DNA from: Paenibacillus_V sp046244365 | GTDB taxonomy: Bacteria; Bacillota; Bacilli; Paenibacillales; NBRC-103111 | Assembly (NCBI RefSeq): GCF_046244365.1 | Contig: NZ_CP176395.1 | Span: forward strand, 4,526,001-4,590,000 | Direction: 5' to 3' | DNA length: 64,000 bases | Shown here: in pieces, positions 33,815 to 43,867 of the stretch | How the letters are laid out: each line of letters begins with the position of its first letter | Numbering within the stretch: position 1 is the stretch's first letter | Position numbers and translations under genes: made by a program | Notes under the pieces: generated by a model | What the model saw: the letters and a program-made list of their open reading frames with translations, nothing else | Database searches by the model: none | Told to the model about the DNA's origin: nothing

Positions 33815-36094
33815 CTAACTGTTCTCCCGCGTCCCTATCGTATTCGCATGGTGCAAAAGCCCCTCCAGCATTTCGTCGGTGAACGCCCCTTTGCTGAAAG
33901 CGACTAGCGATCGGAGCGGCATTTCTCGGATAAACACAGCCATCATCTCCGAGCTGTGCTTGTCTTGGGAATCGGACAGTCCTTGCGTAAATTGGCGAAT
34001 GATAGGCTCAACCCGAGGATCGGCGATCAAATCCGACAAGGATGACTGGCGGTCGTATTGCCTTGCGATCAAAGTTGTCGAGCGGAGGGTTACCGTCTCT
34101 TGCAGCATAATATGCCGAGAGGACTGTCCGATCAGAATATCGAACTCTCCCGTCTCCGCGTGCCAATCTTTAAGCTCTGGATCATAATAAGCGAACGCCC
34201 TCTTATCCAAATTAAAGACGATTTCTTTGGCTTCCCCGGCAGGAAGCTCGACTTTCGCGAATGCCTTCAGTTCCTTCTCCGGCCGAACCAATCGGCTCAC
34301 CTTGTCCTTTACATACAATTGAATCGTTTCCTTGCCTGTTCGATCGCTGGTATTCCGAACCCGAAGACGCACGGTGAGCGTTTCTTGATCGCTGAAATCT
34401 TTCTTATCGAGATACAAATCGCTGTATTCGAACGACGTATAGCTTAAGCCGAAGCCGAACGGATAAAGCGGCTCGATATTGCGGCTGTCATAGTAGCGGT
34501 AGCCGATGAAGAGGCCTTCGCGATATTCGCAGCGATCGCCCTCGCCCGGAAAACCGAGAAAAGCCGGAGTGCTTGGCAGATCGATCGGGAACGTTTCCGC
34601 AAGCTTGCCGCACGGATTCGCATCTCCGAACAGAATATCCGCAAGCGCGCCTCCAAAGGCTTGGCCGCCCAAGTAAGCTTCAACGATTCCGCCCACATGC
34701 TTCGCCCAAGGCATCTCCACGGGGGAGCCATTGCACAAAACGACAATGACCCGCTCCTGAACTTGCGCTACGGCGCGGATAATCTCGGCTTGGTTAAAGG
34801 GAATCCGAAGATGCTGCCGATCATACGACTCCGATTCGCAGCGCTCGGGTAGTCCGACGATAACGATAGCCGCTTCGGCTTCCGCCGCTGCCGCTCTCGC
34901 CTCCTCCTCCCACGCCTTGTTGATTGCCTCGCTGTCCAGATCGTAGCCTTTCGCGTAGACAAGCTCTCTGCCTTCGCCCAGCTTGGCGGCAAATGCGGCT
35001 TCAACATCGTCCACTTGCGTCGGCTTCATATGCGAACTTCCGCCGCCTTGAATTTTCGGCGAACGGACCATTGCTCCTATAAGCGCGATCTTACGCTGCG
35101 CCTTGGACAACGGAAGCAGGCTCGCCTCGTTCTTAAGGAGCACCATGCTTTCCGCTGCGGCCTTCCGGGCAAGATTATGGTGACTCTCGTAATCGCAATC
35201 GATCGGCTGCCCGGAACGCTTCGCGGAGAGAACGGCCAATTGCAGCACCCGCTCGACGGCGCGGTCCAGCGCTTCTTCGGTCAATGCCCCGCTTTGCACC
35301 GCCTTGATAATGCTTGCAGGACCGTAGCCTTCGCTCGAAGGCATCTCCAAATCAAGCCCGGTCCGAATTCCTTCCGACAGCACGTTCACCGCTCCCCAAT
35401 CGGAGACGACCGCGCCTTCAAACCCCCATTCCTGCTTCAGAATTTGATTCAACAAATGCGGATGCTCCGAGCAATAAGCTCCATTGACCCGATTGTAGGC
35501 GCTCATGATCGTCCACGGCTGACTGCCCTTGACGGCAATCTCGAAGGCGTTCAAGTATAGCTCCCGCAGCGCTCTCTCTTCTACGACAGCATCGGTCGTC
35601 ATCCGCCGCTCTTCCTTATTGTTGCAAGCATAATGCTTCAACGAGGTGCCAACGTTCTGGCTCTGAACGCCGTTAATGTAAGCTTTGGCCATCTCCCCCG
35701 ACAAATAGGGGTCCTCCGAGAAATATTCGAAGTTCCTCCCGTTTAGGGGAGAGCGCTTCAGGTTCACGCCAGGCCCGAGCAAAATATCCACTCCCGCCGC
35801 ATGACACTCCTTCCCGAGCGCAACGCCGATCTCCGTCAGCAGTTCCCGGTCCCAGGAGGATGCCAGCGCGGATGCCGATGGAAAGCAAGTGGCCGGAGCG
35901 CTGTCACTCACATCGAAGTTGACTTCAAATTCGTCAAGCTTCCTTAACCCGTGGGGGCCGTTCATCATGACGATGGACGGGATGCCCAATCTTTCCAGCG
36001 CGTTCGTTCTCCAATAATCCTTGCCCGAGCACAAGCTCGCCTTCTCCTCCAAGGTCATGAGGGAAAGCCATTCCTTTCCTTTTGTAAGCTTCAT
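33815..36094 (-). CDS. Glycoside hydrolase family 3 beta-glucosidase-type
   Basis: 759-aa cytosolic (no signal peptide) GH3 enzyme. The N-terminal barrel has GPGVNLKRSPLNGRNFEYFS, then LKHYACNNKE and the nucleophile region GAVVSDWGAV. The alpha/beta sandwich has LLKNEASLLPL and IVIVGLPERCESESYDR. A C-terminal fibronectin-III-like domain follows (LYPFGFGLSYTSFEYSDL). Removes beta-linked glucose or similar sugars from short oligosaccharides brought in by the ABC importer encoded just upstream. GAGGAGG lies 9 nt before the ATG. Last gene of the operon, followed by a strong terminator. Confidence 0.93.
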   Translation of the reverse strand: MKLTKGKEWLSLMTLEEKASLCSGKDYWRTNALERLGIPSIVMMNGPHGLRKLDEFEVNFDVSDSAPATCFPSASALASSWDRELLTEIGVALGKECHAAGVDILLGPGVNLKRSPLNGRNFEYFSEDPYLSGEMAKAYINGVQSQNVGTSLKHYACNNKEERRMTTDAVVEERALRELYLNAFEIAVKGSQPWTIMSAYNRVNGAYCSEHPHLLNQILKQEWGFEGAVVSDWGAVNVLSEGIRTGLDLEMPSSEGYGPASIIKAVQSGALTEEALDRAVERVLQLAVLSAKRSGQPIDCDYESHHNLARKAAAESMVLLKNEASLLPLSKAQRKIALIGAMVRSPKIQGGGSSHMKPTQVDDVEAAFAAKLGEGRELVYAKGYDLDSEAINKAWEEEARAAAAEAEAAIVIVGLPERCESESYDRQHLRIPFNQAEIIRAVAQVQERVIVVLCNGSPVEMPWAKHVGGIVEAYLGGQAFGGALADILFGDANPCGKLAETFPIDLPSTPAFLGFPGEGDRCEYREGLFIGYRYYDSRNIEPLYPFGFGLSYTSFEYSDLYLDKKDFSDQETLTVRLRVRNTSDRTGKETIQLYVKDKVSRLVRPEKELKAFAKVELPAGEAKEIVFNLDKRAFAYYDPELKDWHAETGEFDILIGQSSRHIMLQETVTLRSTTLIARQYDRQSSLSDLIADPRVEPIIRQFTQGLSDSQDKHSSEMMAVFIREMPLRSLVAFSKGAFTDEMLEGLLHHANTIGTRENS

Positions 36095-36118
36095 CCGTCT
36101 GTTCCTCCTCGCACCTGC

Positions 36119-37006
36119 CTATCCTTTTACCGCGCCGATCGTTATGCCTTTAATGAGATATTTTTGAAAGAAGGGATACATGGCGATTATCGGCAGAACG
36201 CCGACTACGGCGACCGCCATCTTCACGGTCGTGCTGGGCAAATTCGCCCCGGCCTCGCCTAATTGCGCGCTGAACTTGCTTTCCGTCAGAAACTGAATGT
36301 CCGTCAGCATTCGATTCAGAATGTTCTGAATACTGAATAGCTTGGAATCCGTCACGTAGATCATGCCGTTAAACCAGTCGTTCCAGTAGATGATCGTCTG
36401 AATCAGGCCTACGGTGGCCACGATCGGCATCGACAGCGGCAAAATGATTCTCCAGAAAATTTTGAATTCACCGGCTCCGTCTATTTGCGCCGCTTCGATT
36501 AAGGCCGGAGGGATCGTCGTCATGAAAAAGGTCCGCATCAGCAGTACGTTAACGCCGTTCATCAGCAATCCGGGCACAATAAGCGCCAGAATCGTATTTT
36601 TAATATCGAAAACTTGCACATAGATCAAATAAGTCGGGGTCAGCCCGCCATTGAACAACAAGGTGAAAAAAACGAAAAATGCAATTCCCCCGCGCCATGG
36701 AACGCCTTGTCTGGACATCGGGTAAGCGAGCATCGCGGTCATGAGCAAACTCGCCGCCGTGCCGAAAATCGTTATAAACACCGTTACGCCGTATGCCCGC
36801 GCGAGTTGATCGGAATGATTCCATAAGTAACGGTAAGCATCCAGCCCCAGCTGATCGGGAAAAAAGGTGTAGCCCTGCCGCAGAATCGAGCTTTCATCCG
36901 ATACGGATGAGATGACGAGCAGCAGGAAGGGCAGCACGCAGGCCGCTGCTAGGGCAAGCATCGGAAGATGAAGCCAAATCTGTTTTCCCCTGTTGATCGT
37001 ATTCAT
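36119..37006 (-). CDS. Carbohydrate ABC transporter permease, LplC/YtcP type
   Basis: 295-aa inner-membrane protein with six segments. The ATPase-contact EAA loop reads EAAQIDGAGEFKIFWRIILP and the protein ends FFQKYLIKGITIGAVKG, the standard CUT1 permease ending in Paenibacillus. It pairs with the permease gene 24 bp upstream. As usual for these loci no ATPase gene is present; a shared MsmX-type ATPase elsewhere is expected. GGAGTGGAG lies before the ATG. Confidence 0.92.
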   Translation of the reverse strand: MNTINRGKQIWLHLPMLALAAACVLPFLLLVISSVSDESSILRQGYTFFPDQLGLDAYRYLWNHSDQLARAYGVTVFITIFGTAASLLMTAMLAYPMSRQGVPWRGGIAFFVFFTLLFNGGLTPTYLIYVQVFDIKNTILALIVPGLLMNGVNVLLMRTFFMTTIPPALIEAAQIDGAGEFKIFWRIILPLSMPIVATVGLIQTIIYWNDWFNGMIYVTDSKLFSIQNILNRMLTDIQFLTESKFSAQLGEAGANLPSTTVKMAVAVVGVLPIIAMYPFFQKYLIKGITIGAVKG

Positions 37007-37030
37007 GCTTCTCCACTCCAGTCCCAGACC

Positions 37031-37963
37031 TTAGAACAATGCGCTGTCCTTGTTGAATTTGCGCACCGCGTAATTCGATAGCAGCACCAGTACGAAGCCG
37101 ACGATGGACTGGTACAGCCCTGCGGCGGAAGACATCCCGATATCTCCGAGATTCATAAGAGCCCGGTACACGTAAGTGTCGATGACCTGAGTCGTATCGT
37201 TAAGCGCTCCCGAGCCTAGCGGAACTTGATAAAACAAGCCGAAATCCGAATAGAAGATTTTACCGATAGCGAGCAAAGTCATCATAATGATAATCGGAGA
37301 CAGCAGCGGGAGCGTAATGCTGCGGATTTGCTGCCATTTGGAAGCACCGTCCAGCTTGGCCGCCTCGTAATATTCCGGGTCGATCCCGACAATCGCCGCC
37401 AAGTAAATGACGCACAGGAAGCCGGCCCCCTTCCACAAGCTGATGATCGTCAGGATGAACGGCCAATATTGCGACTCGCTATACCACGAAATGTCGTCTA
37501 TCCCGAGAAGTGGAAGCACGGTCTTGTTCATAAAACCGGTATCCATGCTCAACAAGGAATAGGCCAAGTAGCTGACGATAACCATCGAGATGAGATGAGG
37601 CAGCAACAGCACACTCTGATAAAATCTCGACATGAACCGGCTGCGAATTTCATTAAGCGCAATCGCGATTCCCACGGCGAAGGCCGTATTTAAAATGATG
37701 AATGAAAAATTATAAAGAATCGTGTTTCTAGTGATGATGTAGGCGTCCTGCGTTTTGAACAAATATTCGAAGTTTCTAAGGCCGACCCAATCGCTGCCGA
37801 GCAGCCCCTTCGCAAAATTGTAATCCTTGAAGGCGATAAGCAGCCCGAACATCGGCAAGTAGTTGTTGATTAGCAAATAGGCCAAGCCCGGAACCATCAT
37901 GAGCAGCAAAACGCCGTATTTGCGGATGCCGTTCTTCCGGCGGAGCCGATAGGTTTGTTCCAT
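37031..37963 (-). CDS. Carbohydrate ABC transporter permease, LplB type
   Basis: 310-aa membrane permease (MEQTYRLRRKNGIRKYGVLL, then YLPMFGLLIAFKDYNFAKGL) with the EAA loop YEAAKLDGASKWQQIRSITL and the ending LSNYAVRKFNKDSALF typical of LplB-type CUT1 permeases. It forms the membrane channel with the following gene and works with the lipoprotein at 40619. Start lies 1 bp after the stop of the glycoside hydrolase, so translation is likely coupled. Confidence 0.92.
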   Translation of the reverse strand: MEQTYRLRRKNGIRKYGVLLLMMVPGLAYLLINNYLPMFGLLIAFKDYNFAKGLLGSDWVGLRNFEYLFKTQDAYIITRNTILYNFSFIILNTAFAVGIAIALNEIRSRFMSRFYQSVLLLPHLISMVIVSYLAYSLLSMDTGFMNKTVLPLLGIDDISWYSESQYWPFILTIISLWKGAGFLCVIYLAAIVGIDPEYYEAAKLDGASKWQQIRSITLPLLSPIIIMMTLLAIGKIFYSDFGLFYQVPLGSGALNDTTQVIDTYVYRALMNLGDIGMSSAAGLYQSIVGFVLVLLSNYAVRKFNKDSALF

Positions 37964-37964
37964 A

Positions 37965-40622
37965 TTACTCCCCGCTTCCCACGCTTATCGCTGATGACCT
38001 AAGGAGCCTAACTGGGCCAAGCAGACCGGAGGGCTCCTGCTGAACGAACTTGGAAAACCAATCCTGCTGATCCTTGACCAACGTATTCGTCACCTCGACG
38101 ATCAACTCGTTCGACCCCTGCCGCCAAAACTCCGAAATATCCCACACATAGGGAGCACATAATCGGACTCCGGCTTCCCGTCCGTTTACCCAAACTTGCG
38201 CCGTCTCGTATACCCGGCCCAAATCAAGCCAGACAGGGCCCGCAGCTTCATCGTTCTGCACTTGGCATTCGTACTTAATCGTGCCTGAGAATCTTGGCAG
38301 CAAATCGCGAGAGCTTATGTTCCGCAAGCTTGTCAATGTCCCCCAAGGCTTGAACGCAGGGTAGTCCTGTGCCGAGGCCAACGAAACATGCCACTCCGTC
38401 GGCTCGATCAGACGGCTTGTCGCTTCCGACGTTGGTGCCGTCTTCCCCGGACCAATCGAATAATTCGCCTCGTCACCGGGCGGAATGCGCAGCAAGACGG
38501 CCGATTCATATGCTCTGAGCGTGAGATCATGAGCATATTTATTACCTTCTCCGACCCGATCCAACGTATTGCCGAAAGCGTCGTAGCGCAGCCATACTCC
38601 CTCGCCCGGAAGAATGACGCGAGTATTCAACGTCTCTTCGGGATGCTCATTGAACAGCATTACGGTTTCCAGACGGTCATGACGATACTGGTACGCTCGA
38701 AGATAAGGCTGTCTTTCGCATGCCTCAAGCTCGTACATGCCCCAATCCCGCAACGTATCGGCAAGCTGAAGCAGAGGCACAACGGTAACTTGTGCCTGGG
38801 CTTTCAATTTCCTCAACGGCTCCGCATGCGGCACGGCTTGACTTGCCCGCTTCGGCAGCGAGTCGACAAAGACGACCCGCAAGCCTGACGCGGCTAGCTC
38901 GGACAGCTTCGCGATCAATTCAATCGGCAACGCTTCTGCATAGGGAACGATTAAGCAGCGATACCGTTCTTCGTGAACGGCAAGCTCCCCTTGAATAACG
39001 CTTGAACGAAGCAAGACGTCCGCCGGCAGAACGTCGCAATCGATTTGACGCTGCATCAGCTGCTTGACAGGCTCTTGGAACAACATCGACTCCCCGGACC
39101 ATTCCGCTTCCGCATGATACAATACCCCGGCGGTAGCCACGTGCTGTCCGTCGTTCAGTAAGTGGCAAAGCCGGTTCGTATAGGCGTTGAGCAGCCCGTA
39201 ATGCCTGAACTGCGGATTATATCCCCTTGCATAGAAATGCGGAGGACAGTCCCAATCGGGAAATTCCTTCTGAGAAAAGGCATGGGGAACGAAATGGTTG
39301 ACGCCTCTAACCAGCATATGATCGGTCAGCCACTTCATCAGCTTCAAGCCTTCCGCCCAGCCGTAAGCTCCGAAAATCTCGCAAAACGTCCGTCCCCGCT
39401 TCCGAGGATCGATATGTCCGAGCGATGCCGCCAGCTTGGTCATTCCGTAATGGAAAAAGACGCTGTCCGTCTCGCCGCCCATCCAGGAAAAGGACATTTC
39501 ATCGAAGCCGGGCACGATCTGCCACAGCACAACGTCAAGGCCCGACATATCCTGGCCCTCCAGCGCGCGGAAGAAGTGTCCGGCTCCGCAGCCGAGTCTG
39601 GCGTGGACGTTGTTGTCCTCCATGAGATGACCGATATAGGCTACGCCGCGTTCTTGGCACCAGCGTCCGATTCGGCCGCTAAAATGTTCCGCATACAGCT
39701 TGCTGACGACATTCATGTAGGCATAACGGACCGCGAACGTATGCGGACCGCCTTCGTTCCATAGCAAGGGCAGATGCCCGCGAAGATCCGGGCCGTATTC
39801 CGCCTCAAGGAGATCTAGGAGATCGTCTCTCCACGGCAAAGCCATCTTGGCATTGCCGAGGCCCGATGCGTAATCGTATGATGCCTTGCTGTTGTAGAAG
39901 CCCGGCTCGTCAGAGAAAAAGCCGGCGAACGTTACGCCAAAATCGTCTTTGTAGCGCGAATAATAAGCTTCATAAATCGTATCGATCAAGATTTGCGTCG
40001 ATTCCGGAACGATCGGGTTCAAATAATCCTTCCTGCGCTCGTCTCCTCCTTCGCGGGTGACGACGAACAAGCAGATCGTCCAAAAGCCTTCAGGAACGGG
40101 CCAGTACAGCACGCCATCCTGTACGGAGGCTTCGAGGTCAATGGGAATGAACTCGCCGTCCAACTTGCCCGTGGCCGGATCGCGTCTGGCCGCAGCAGCA
40201 CCTATAGGTCTTGCTCCATCCAGAACGGACCATGGGCGCAGCAGGAAGGAGGCTTCGAGATCAGGCCCCCTCGCATCGATTCGCCGCTCCGACAGAAACT
40301 GCCGCTGATGCTCCGGCGGAGCTTCCTTCACCTTGCCTGCGGCGTGGCCTGTCGGAAAGTGGTCGTCGTCGAACACCCAAATCTGCATGCCGTGAGTCCG
40401 AGCCTCGTCCATAATGATGTCCATGTCTCTCCACCATTGCGGACCAAGCATATCGGGATGCGGCCTGGATTCGACGCATACCGCCCGTATCCCCGCTTCC
40501 CTTATGCGGGCAAGCTCCTCGCGGATAACGGTTTCCTCTTCTCCGCGCTGCCAGAGGAACGGAAGAATATAGTTCCGTTCCTCTCCGACAAGCAGTTCCT
40601 GCAATTTGCTTTTGCCGCTCAT
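37965..40622 (-). CDS. Large glycoside hydrolase, GH106-like with sugar-binding tail
   Basis: 885-aa protein without a signal peptide. The N-terminal ~500 residues look like a barrel (ILPFLWQRGEEETVIREELA, IWVFDDDHFPTGHAAGKVKE, FAGFFSDEPGFYNSKASYDY, VAYIGHLMEDNNVHARLGCG) with several acidic motifs. Then comes a region like a glutamine-amidotransferase-fold subdomain, and a C-terminal GH2-type carbohydrate-binding domain (WLDLGRVYETAQVWVNGREA, VTNTLVKDQQDW). The layout is close to the GH106 alpha-L-rhamnosidase group and related unclassified hydrolases; substrate uncertain. Its ATG overlaps the upstream stop by 4 bp, tying it to the importer. The plant cell-wall context suggests a pectin-derived oligosaccharide. 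Confidence 0.78.
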   Translation of the reverse strand: MSGKSKLQELLVGEERNYILPFLWQRGEEETVIREELARIREAGIRAVCVESRPHPDMLGPQWWRDMDIIMDEARTHGMQIWVFDDDHFPTGHAAGKVKEAPPEHQRQFLSERRIDARGPDLEASFLLRPWSVLDGARPIGAAAARRDPATGKLDGEFIPIDLEASVQDGVLYWPVPEGFWTICLFVVTREGGDERRKDYLNPIVPESTQILIDTIYEAYYSRYKDDFGVTFAGFFSDEPGFYNSKASYDYASGLGNAKMALPWRDDLLDLLEAEYGPDLRGHLPLLWNEGGPHTFAVRYAYMNVVSKLYAEHFSGRIGRWCQERGVAYIGHLMEDNNVHARLGCGAGHFFRALEGQDMSGLDVVLWQIVPGFDEMSFSWMGGETDSVFFHYGMTKLAASLGHIDPRKRGRTFCEIFGAYGWAEGLKLMKWLTDHMLVRGVNHFVPHAFSQKEFPDWDCPPHFYARGYNPQFRHYGLLNAYTNRLCHLLNDGQHVATAGVLYHAEAEWSGESMLFQEPVKQLMQRQIDCDVLPADVLLRSSVIQGELAVHEERYRCLIVPYAEALPIELIAKLSELAASGLRVVFVDSLPKRASQAVPHAEPLRKLKAQAQVTVVPLLQLADTLRDWGMYELEACERQPYLRAYQYRHDRLETVMLFNEHPEETLNTRVILPGEGVWLRYDAFGNTLDRVGEGNKYAHDLTLRAYESAVLLRIPPGDEANYSIGPGKTAPTSEATSRLIEPTEWHVSLASAQDYPAFKPWGTLTSLRNISSRDLLPRFSGTIKYECQVQNDEAAGPVWLDLGRVYETAQVWVNGREAGVRLCAPYVWDISEFWRQGSNELIVEVTNTLVKDQQDWFSKFVQQEPSGLLGPVRLLRSSAISVGSGE

Positions 40623-42157
40623 CGCTTGCCCCCGGCTTTAGCCCATGCATCCAACTGGCGTTGTTTCTCCGCAATGACTTTATCCAGGCCCGCGGATTTC
40701 AGTTTTTGATTCAATTGAGGAAGCACTTTATCCGGGTCGACGGAGCCGGTCTCCAGCACGAGGTAGTATTGCGCGATGACGTTGGAAACCGCGGCGATTT
40801 CCGTCTTCACGGACTCGGGGTCCATCGTAAAGCCCATCGCTTTCGACTTGACCGCTTGCTCGTTGAACTCCTTCATTTTCTGCCAAATATCAGGGTCTTC
40901 CCCTTCAAACACATAAGCGAGAAATTGATTGCCGAACAGCCAGCTCATATTCAAGTTATAGCCGTTCGTCAGCAACGTTACGCCTTCCGGGTACTTGATC
41001 ACATTGTCGGACGCTTTGACGTAATGCTTGCCTTCAATGCCCCAGTCCAACAAATTGACGAGCTTCGCGTCTCCGTACATCAAGTCCAAAAACTTCATCG
41101 ATGCTACCGGATTGTCCGCTTGCCTCGGAATGCCCCACATAATGTTCAAAACATGATCCGTCATCGATACCGGAGTCGATAGCTCTGCGCTAACCATCTT
41201 CTTGCCGATCGAGCGGGATTCCTGCGCATCAAAGCCAGGCTTCAGCTTCGAGAGGTAGCCGAAGGCCCGATCCGCCTTCATTAATTCGATCTGGCTCGCC
41301 TTGTTCGTAGAAGCATCCTTCAGCAAATAACCCGCCTCATACCAGCTTCTCATCCGTTTCAAGAGCTCGGCATACTGCGGCGACTCATAGCTGTTGACAA
41401 CCTGCAAGCCGTTGTCGTAGCCCGGAAGGACGCCCATTCCGTTGCCTAACCCGTCGTGCCAGCTATAGCTCGTTAAGAAAGAAAACCCCGCACCGCTTGG
41501 AATTAGTGGCGTGATCCCCGGTTCTTTATCTTTAATGATCTTAAGCGCGGCTTCCACGTCGTTCAAGGATTTGATCTTGCTTGCATCGATGCCGTACTTG
41601 TCTGCAAGGTCTTTGCGCATCGTGAAACCGTTGGCAGTCGCCAAATCTCTTACCGGCGTTACGCCGTAGATTTTGCCGTCCACCTTGCTTGCGTTCAAAT
41701 ATACGGGATCAAGCGCCTTGCGAATATTGCTCCCATGCTTGTCGAGCAGTTCGTCGAGCGGAAGCAATTGTCCTCGGGATACTTGGGAGCTAAACCCGAA
41801 CGGCGAGCCTACAACGATGAGATCCAGCTTCTCGTTGCTCGTCAGCATCAGATTGACCTGCTGGGCGTATGCTCCGTAATTGATCGGCATCAAATTGACG
41901 GACACATTGATTTTGGCTGTTGTGATTTTGTTGATTTCGGCTTCTACCGCCTTCAGATCGGGCGGCGTTCCCGTTACGCTCAGAAAGGCGACGTTCAGCT
42001 CGTCGGTTTTCTGCGGCTTGCCGCCGCCTGACGGAGCTTCCGTCCCGGAAGCGTCCCCCGGCTTCGCCGACTCGCCTGAGCCTCCATTGGAACCGCATGC
42101 CGACAACAATAGCAATACGATTCCTAAACTTGCGGACAACCATGCCTTCTTGCTCAT
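40619..42157 (-). CDS. Extracellular solute-binding lipoprotein (DUF3502 type)
   Basis: 512-aa sugar-binding lipoprotein. A signal peptide ends in the lipobox LLSACGSN, followed by a Gly/Ser/Pro linker and a family-1 binding-protein fold. The C-terminal ~130 residues (MGFTMDPESVKTEIAAVSNV, then LPQLNQKLKSAGLDKVIAEK and QRQLDAWAKA) match the DUF3502 domain of Paenibacillus carbohydrate-binding proteins. Captures the oligosaccharide for the two permeases. AGGGGGG lies 9 nt before the ATG, 21 bp after the YesN gene. Confidence 0.93.
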   Translation of the reverse strand: MSKKAWLSASLGIVLLLLSACGSNGGSGESAKPGDASGTEAPSGGGKPQKTDELNVAFLSVTGTPPDLKAVEAEINKITTAKINVSVNLMPINYGAYAQQVNLMLTSNEKLDLIVVGSPFGFSSQVSRGQLLPLDELLDKHGSNIRKALDPVYLNASKVDGKIYGVTPVRDLATANGFTMRKDLADKYGIDASKIKSLNDVEAALKIIKDKEPGITPLIPSGAGFSFLTSYSWHDGLGNGMGVLPGYDNGLQVVNSYESPQYAELLKRMRSWYEAGYLLKDASTNKASQIELMKADRAFGYLSKLKPGFDAQESRSIGKKMVSAELSTPVSMTDHVLNIMWGIPRQADNPVASMKFLDLMYGDAKLVNLLDWGIEGKHYVKASDNVIKYPEGVTLLTNGYNLNMSWLFGNQFLAYVFEGEDPDIWQKMKEFNEQAVKSKAMGFTMDPESVKTEIAAVSNVIAQYYLVLETGSVDPDKVLPQLNQKLKSAGLDKVIAEKQRQLDAWAKAGGKR

Positions 42158-42178
42158 TGTATTTCCCCCCTGGCCTCG

Positions 42179-43867
42179 TTATTTGGCTTTCTCTTGCCAT
42201 TGTAGCCGGAGACCGCCGCTTTCTTCTGCTTCAGCTTCGACTTTAGCCTGACGTGAATTCGACTTGTCATTGGCGCCTCCGCGCTCGCTTTGCCGAAATT
42301 CTACCGGGGTCAAGCCCGTCTGCTGCTTGAACAGTTTGGCGAAATGGGAAAAGTTCGCATAACCGCTGGCCATCGATATGGCGCTTACGGGAAGCTCCGA
42401 ATGGGTAAGCAGCTGCTTGGCCAGCTTCATTCTTTCGCGCATAATAAACTCCGGAATCGTGCAGCCGAGCTCCTTCTTGAATAAGCGCGTCAAATAATCC
42501 GGATGCAAATAAACGTGGCTGGCTGCCGCCTCCCTGGACAGGTTCTGATCCAGATTGGACAAAATGTAACGGGTTGCGCGTTCGACGACATCTCCCATGG
42601 AAGACGATTGAGCATACCCCGCCGCTTTCGCAATGATATGCGCAAGCCAGCGCTCCAGATCCGCCAAGGATCGCGACGCCGCTTCCGACAACCGCAAGCT
42701 GCCCCCGTCGCAAAACATAAGATGCGCTTGGACACCTTGCTGCTGCAGCACCGCGTGCGTCATTTGCAGGAAATTCTCTTTGAATGCGAGCAAATATCGG
42801 CTGTCGATGTCCGACCGATGCCTCAGCTTGCCAATAAACGCTGCCACTTCCTCCAGCAACCTCTCCTTAACGCCCTGCCGGAGCAACGCCGCCCACCCGC
42901 TCATATCGGGCAAGGCAATTGAAGCATCGACGGAACGGTTCTCCGAGGCAAGGCTGACATATCCGACTCCGTTCACATTGTTCCGATCCAATCTCAGCAA
43001 TCTGTGCAGCATCGATGAAACCTCGTGTCCGGGTATGGCTTGCCCCCCGTAACAGGTTAACTCGCAATAGAGGTTTGTTTTGCAAAATTCAACCAATCGA
43101 CGGCACATGATGGCGAGTCCGCTCTCTCCTACACGCTGATCCGGGGCAACAGACATAATGAGCAGCCAAGCCTCGCTGCCAACCGACACGAATACGCTCC
43201 CCGGCCTAAGCCTTCCGATCAGTTCATTGCCCGCATTTTTCAGCGCGTACTCCAACAGCTTTTTGTCTCTAACCCGAAAATCCTGATGCCAATGTCGAAC
43301 GACCATCAATACCGGGAGCACTTCGGCATCCCTGCAAGATGAAATTTGCCGGACGGCCGCTTCGCGAAGAAAATCTCCACGATTAGCCGGAATCGCCTCG
43401 CTCAACAGATCCATCCAAAATCTCTCAAGGTTCAAGTCCTGCTGATGCGACCACCAAAGCTTATTTCGCTGCGCCTCAATCCGCTCTTGCTCCCGATTCG
43501 CAATTTGTACCGCTTTATGGATAGCCGTTTCCAGCTCCTCCTTGGACAGCGGCTTGAGCAAATAATCGGAACAGCCAAGACGTACGGCTTCCTGCGCGAA
43601 CCGAAAATCGGCGTGACAGGTCATCAGAACCGGCACCGTCCGCAGCTCCTTATGCCTCATCCACTCCAGCAGCTCCAGCCCGGTCCTCTGCGGCATTTCA
43701 ATATCGCAAAGAAGCACATGAATGTCATGCGCCTGAAAAGCCTGCTCTGCGGCAGAAGAACTATAAGCGACATAAACGTTGGCTACGTTTAGCCCCGCCC
43801 AATCCACCATACGCTTAACCGCTTCCACAAAATGAATCTCGTCATCGACGATTAATACATTCAGCAT
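42179..43867 (-). CDS. YesN-type response regulator (receiver plus AraC HTH)
   Basis: 562-aa regulator. The receiver domain (MLNVLIVDDEIHFVEAVKRM; phospho-Asp in VLLCDIEMPQRTGLELLEW; Lys in YLLKPLSKEEL) is followed by a ~300-residue linker and a C-terminal AraC-type DNA-binding domain (AASHVYLHPDYLTRLFKKEL, then PVSAISMASGYANFSHFAKL, GLTPVEFRQ). It overlaps the kinase gene by 26 bp. It should activate the transporter operon when phosphorylated by the YesM partner in response to an extracellular sugar. Confidence 0.93.
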   Translation of the reverse strand: MLNVLIVDDEIHFVEAVKRMVDWAGLNVANVYVAYSSSAAEQAFQAHDIHVLLCDIEMPQRTGLELLEWMRHKELRTVPVLMTCHADFRFAQEAVRLGCSDYLLKPLSKEELETAIHKAVQIANREQERIEAQRNKLWWSHQQDLNLERFWMDLLSEAIPANRGDFLREAAVRQISSCRDAEVLPVLMVVRHWHQDFRVRDKKLLEYALKNAGNELIGRLRPGSVFVSVGSEAWLLIMSVAPDQRVGESGLAIMCRRLVEFCKTNLYCELTCYGGQAIPGHEVSSMLHRLLRLDRNNVNGVGYVSLASENRSVDASIALPDMSGWAALLRQGVKERLLEEVAAFIGKLRHRSDIDSRYLLAFKENFLQMTHAVLQQQGVQAHLMFCDGGSLRLSEAASRSLADLERWLAHIIAKAAGYAQSSSMGDVVERATRYILSNLDQNLSREAAASHVYLHPDYLTRLFKKELGCTIPEFIMRERMKLAKQLLTHSELPVSAISMASGYANFSHFAKLFKQQTGLTPVEFRQSERGGANDKSNSRQAKVEAEAEESGGLRLQWQEKAK

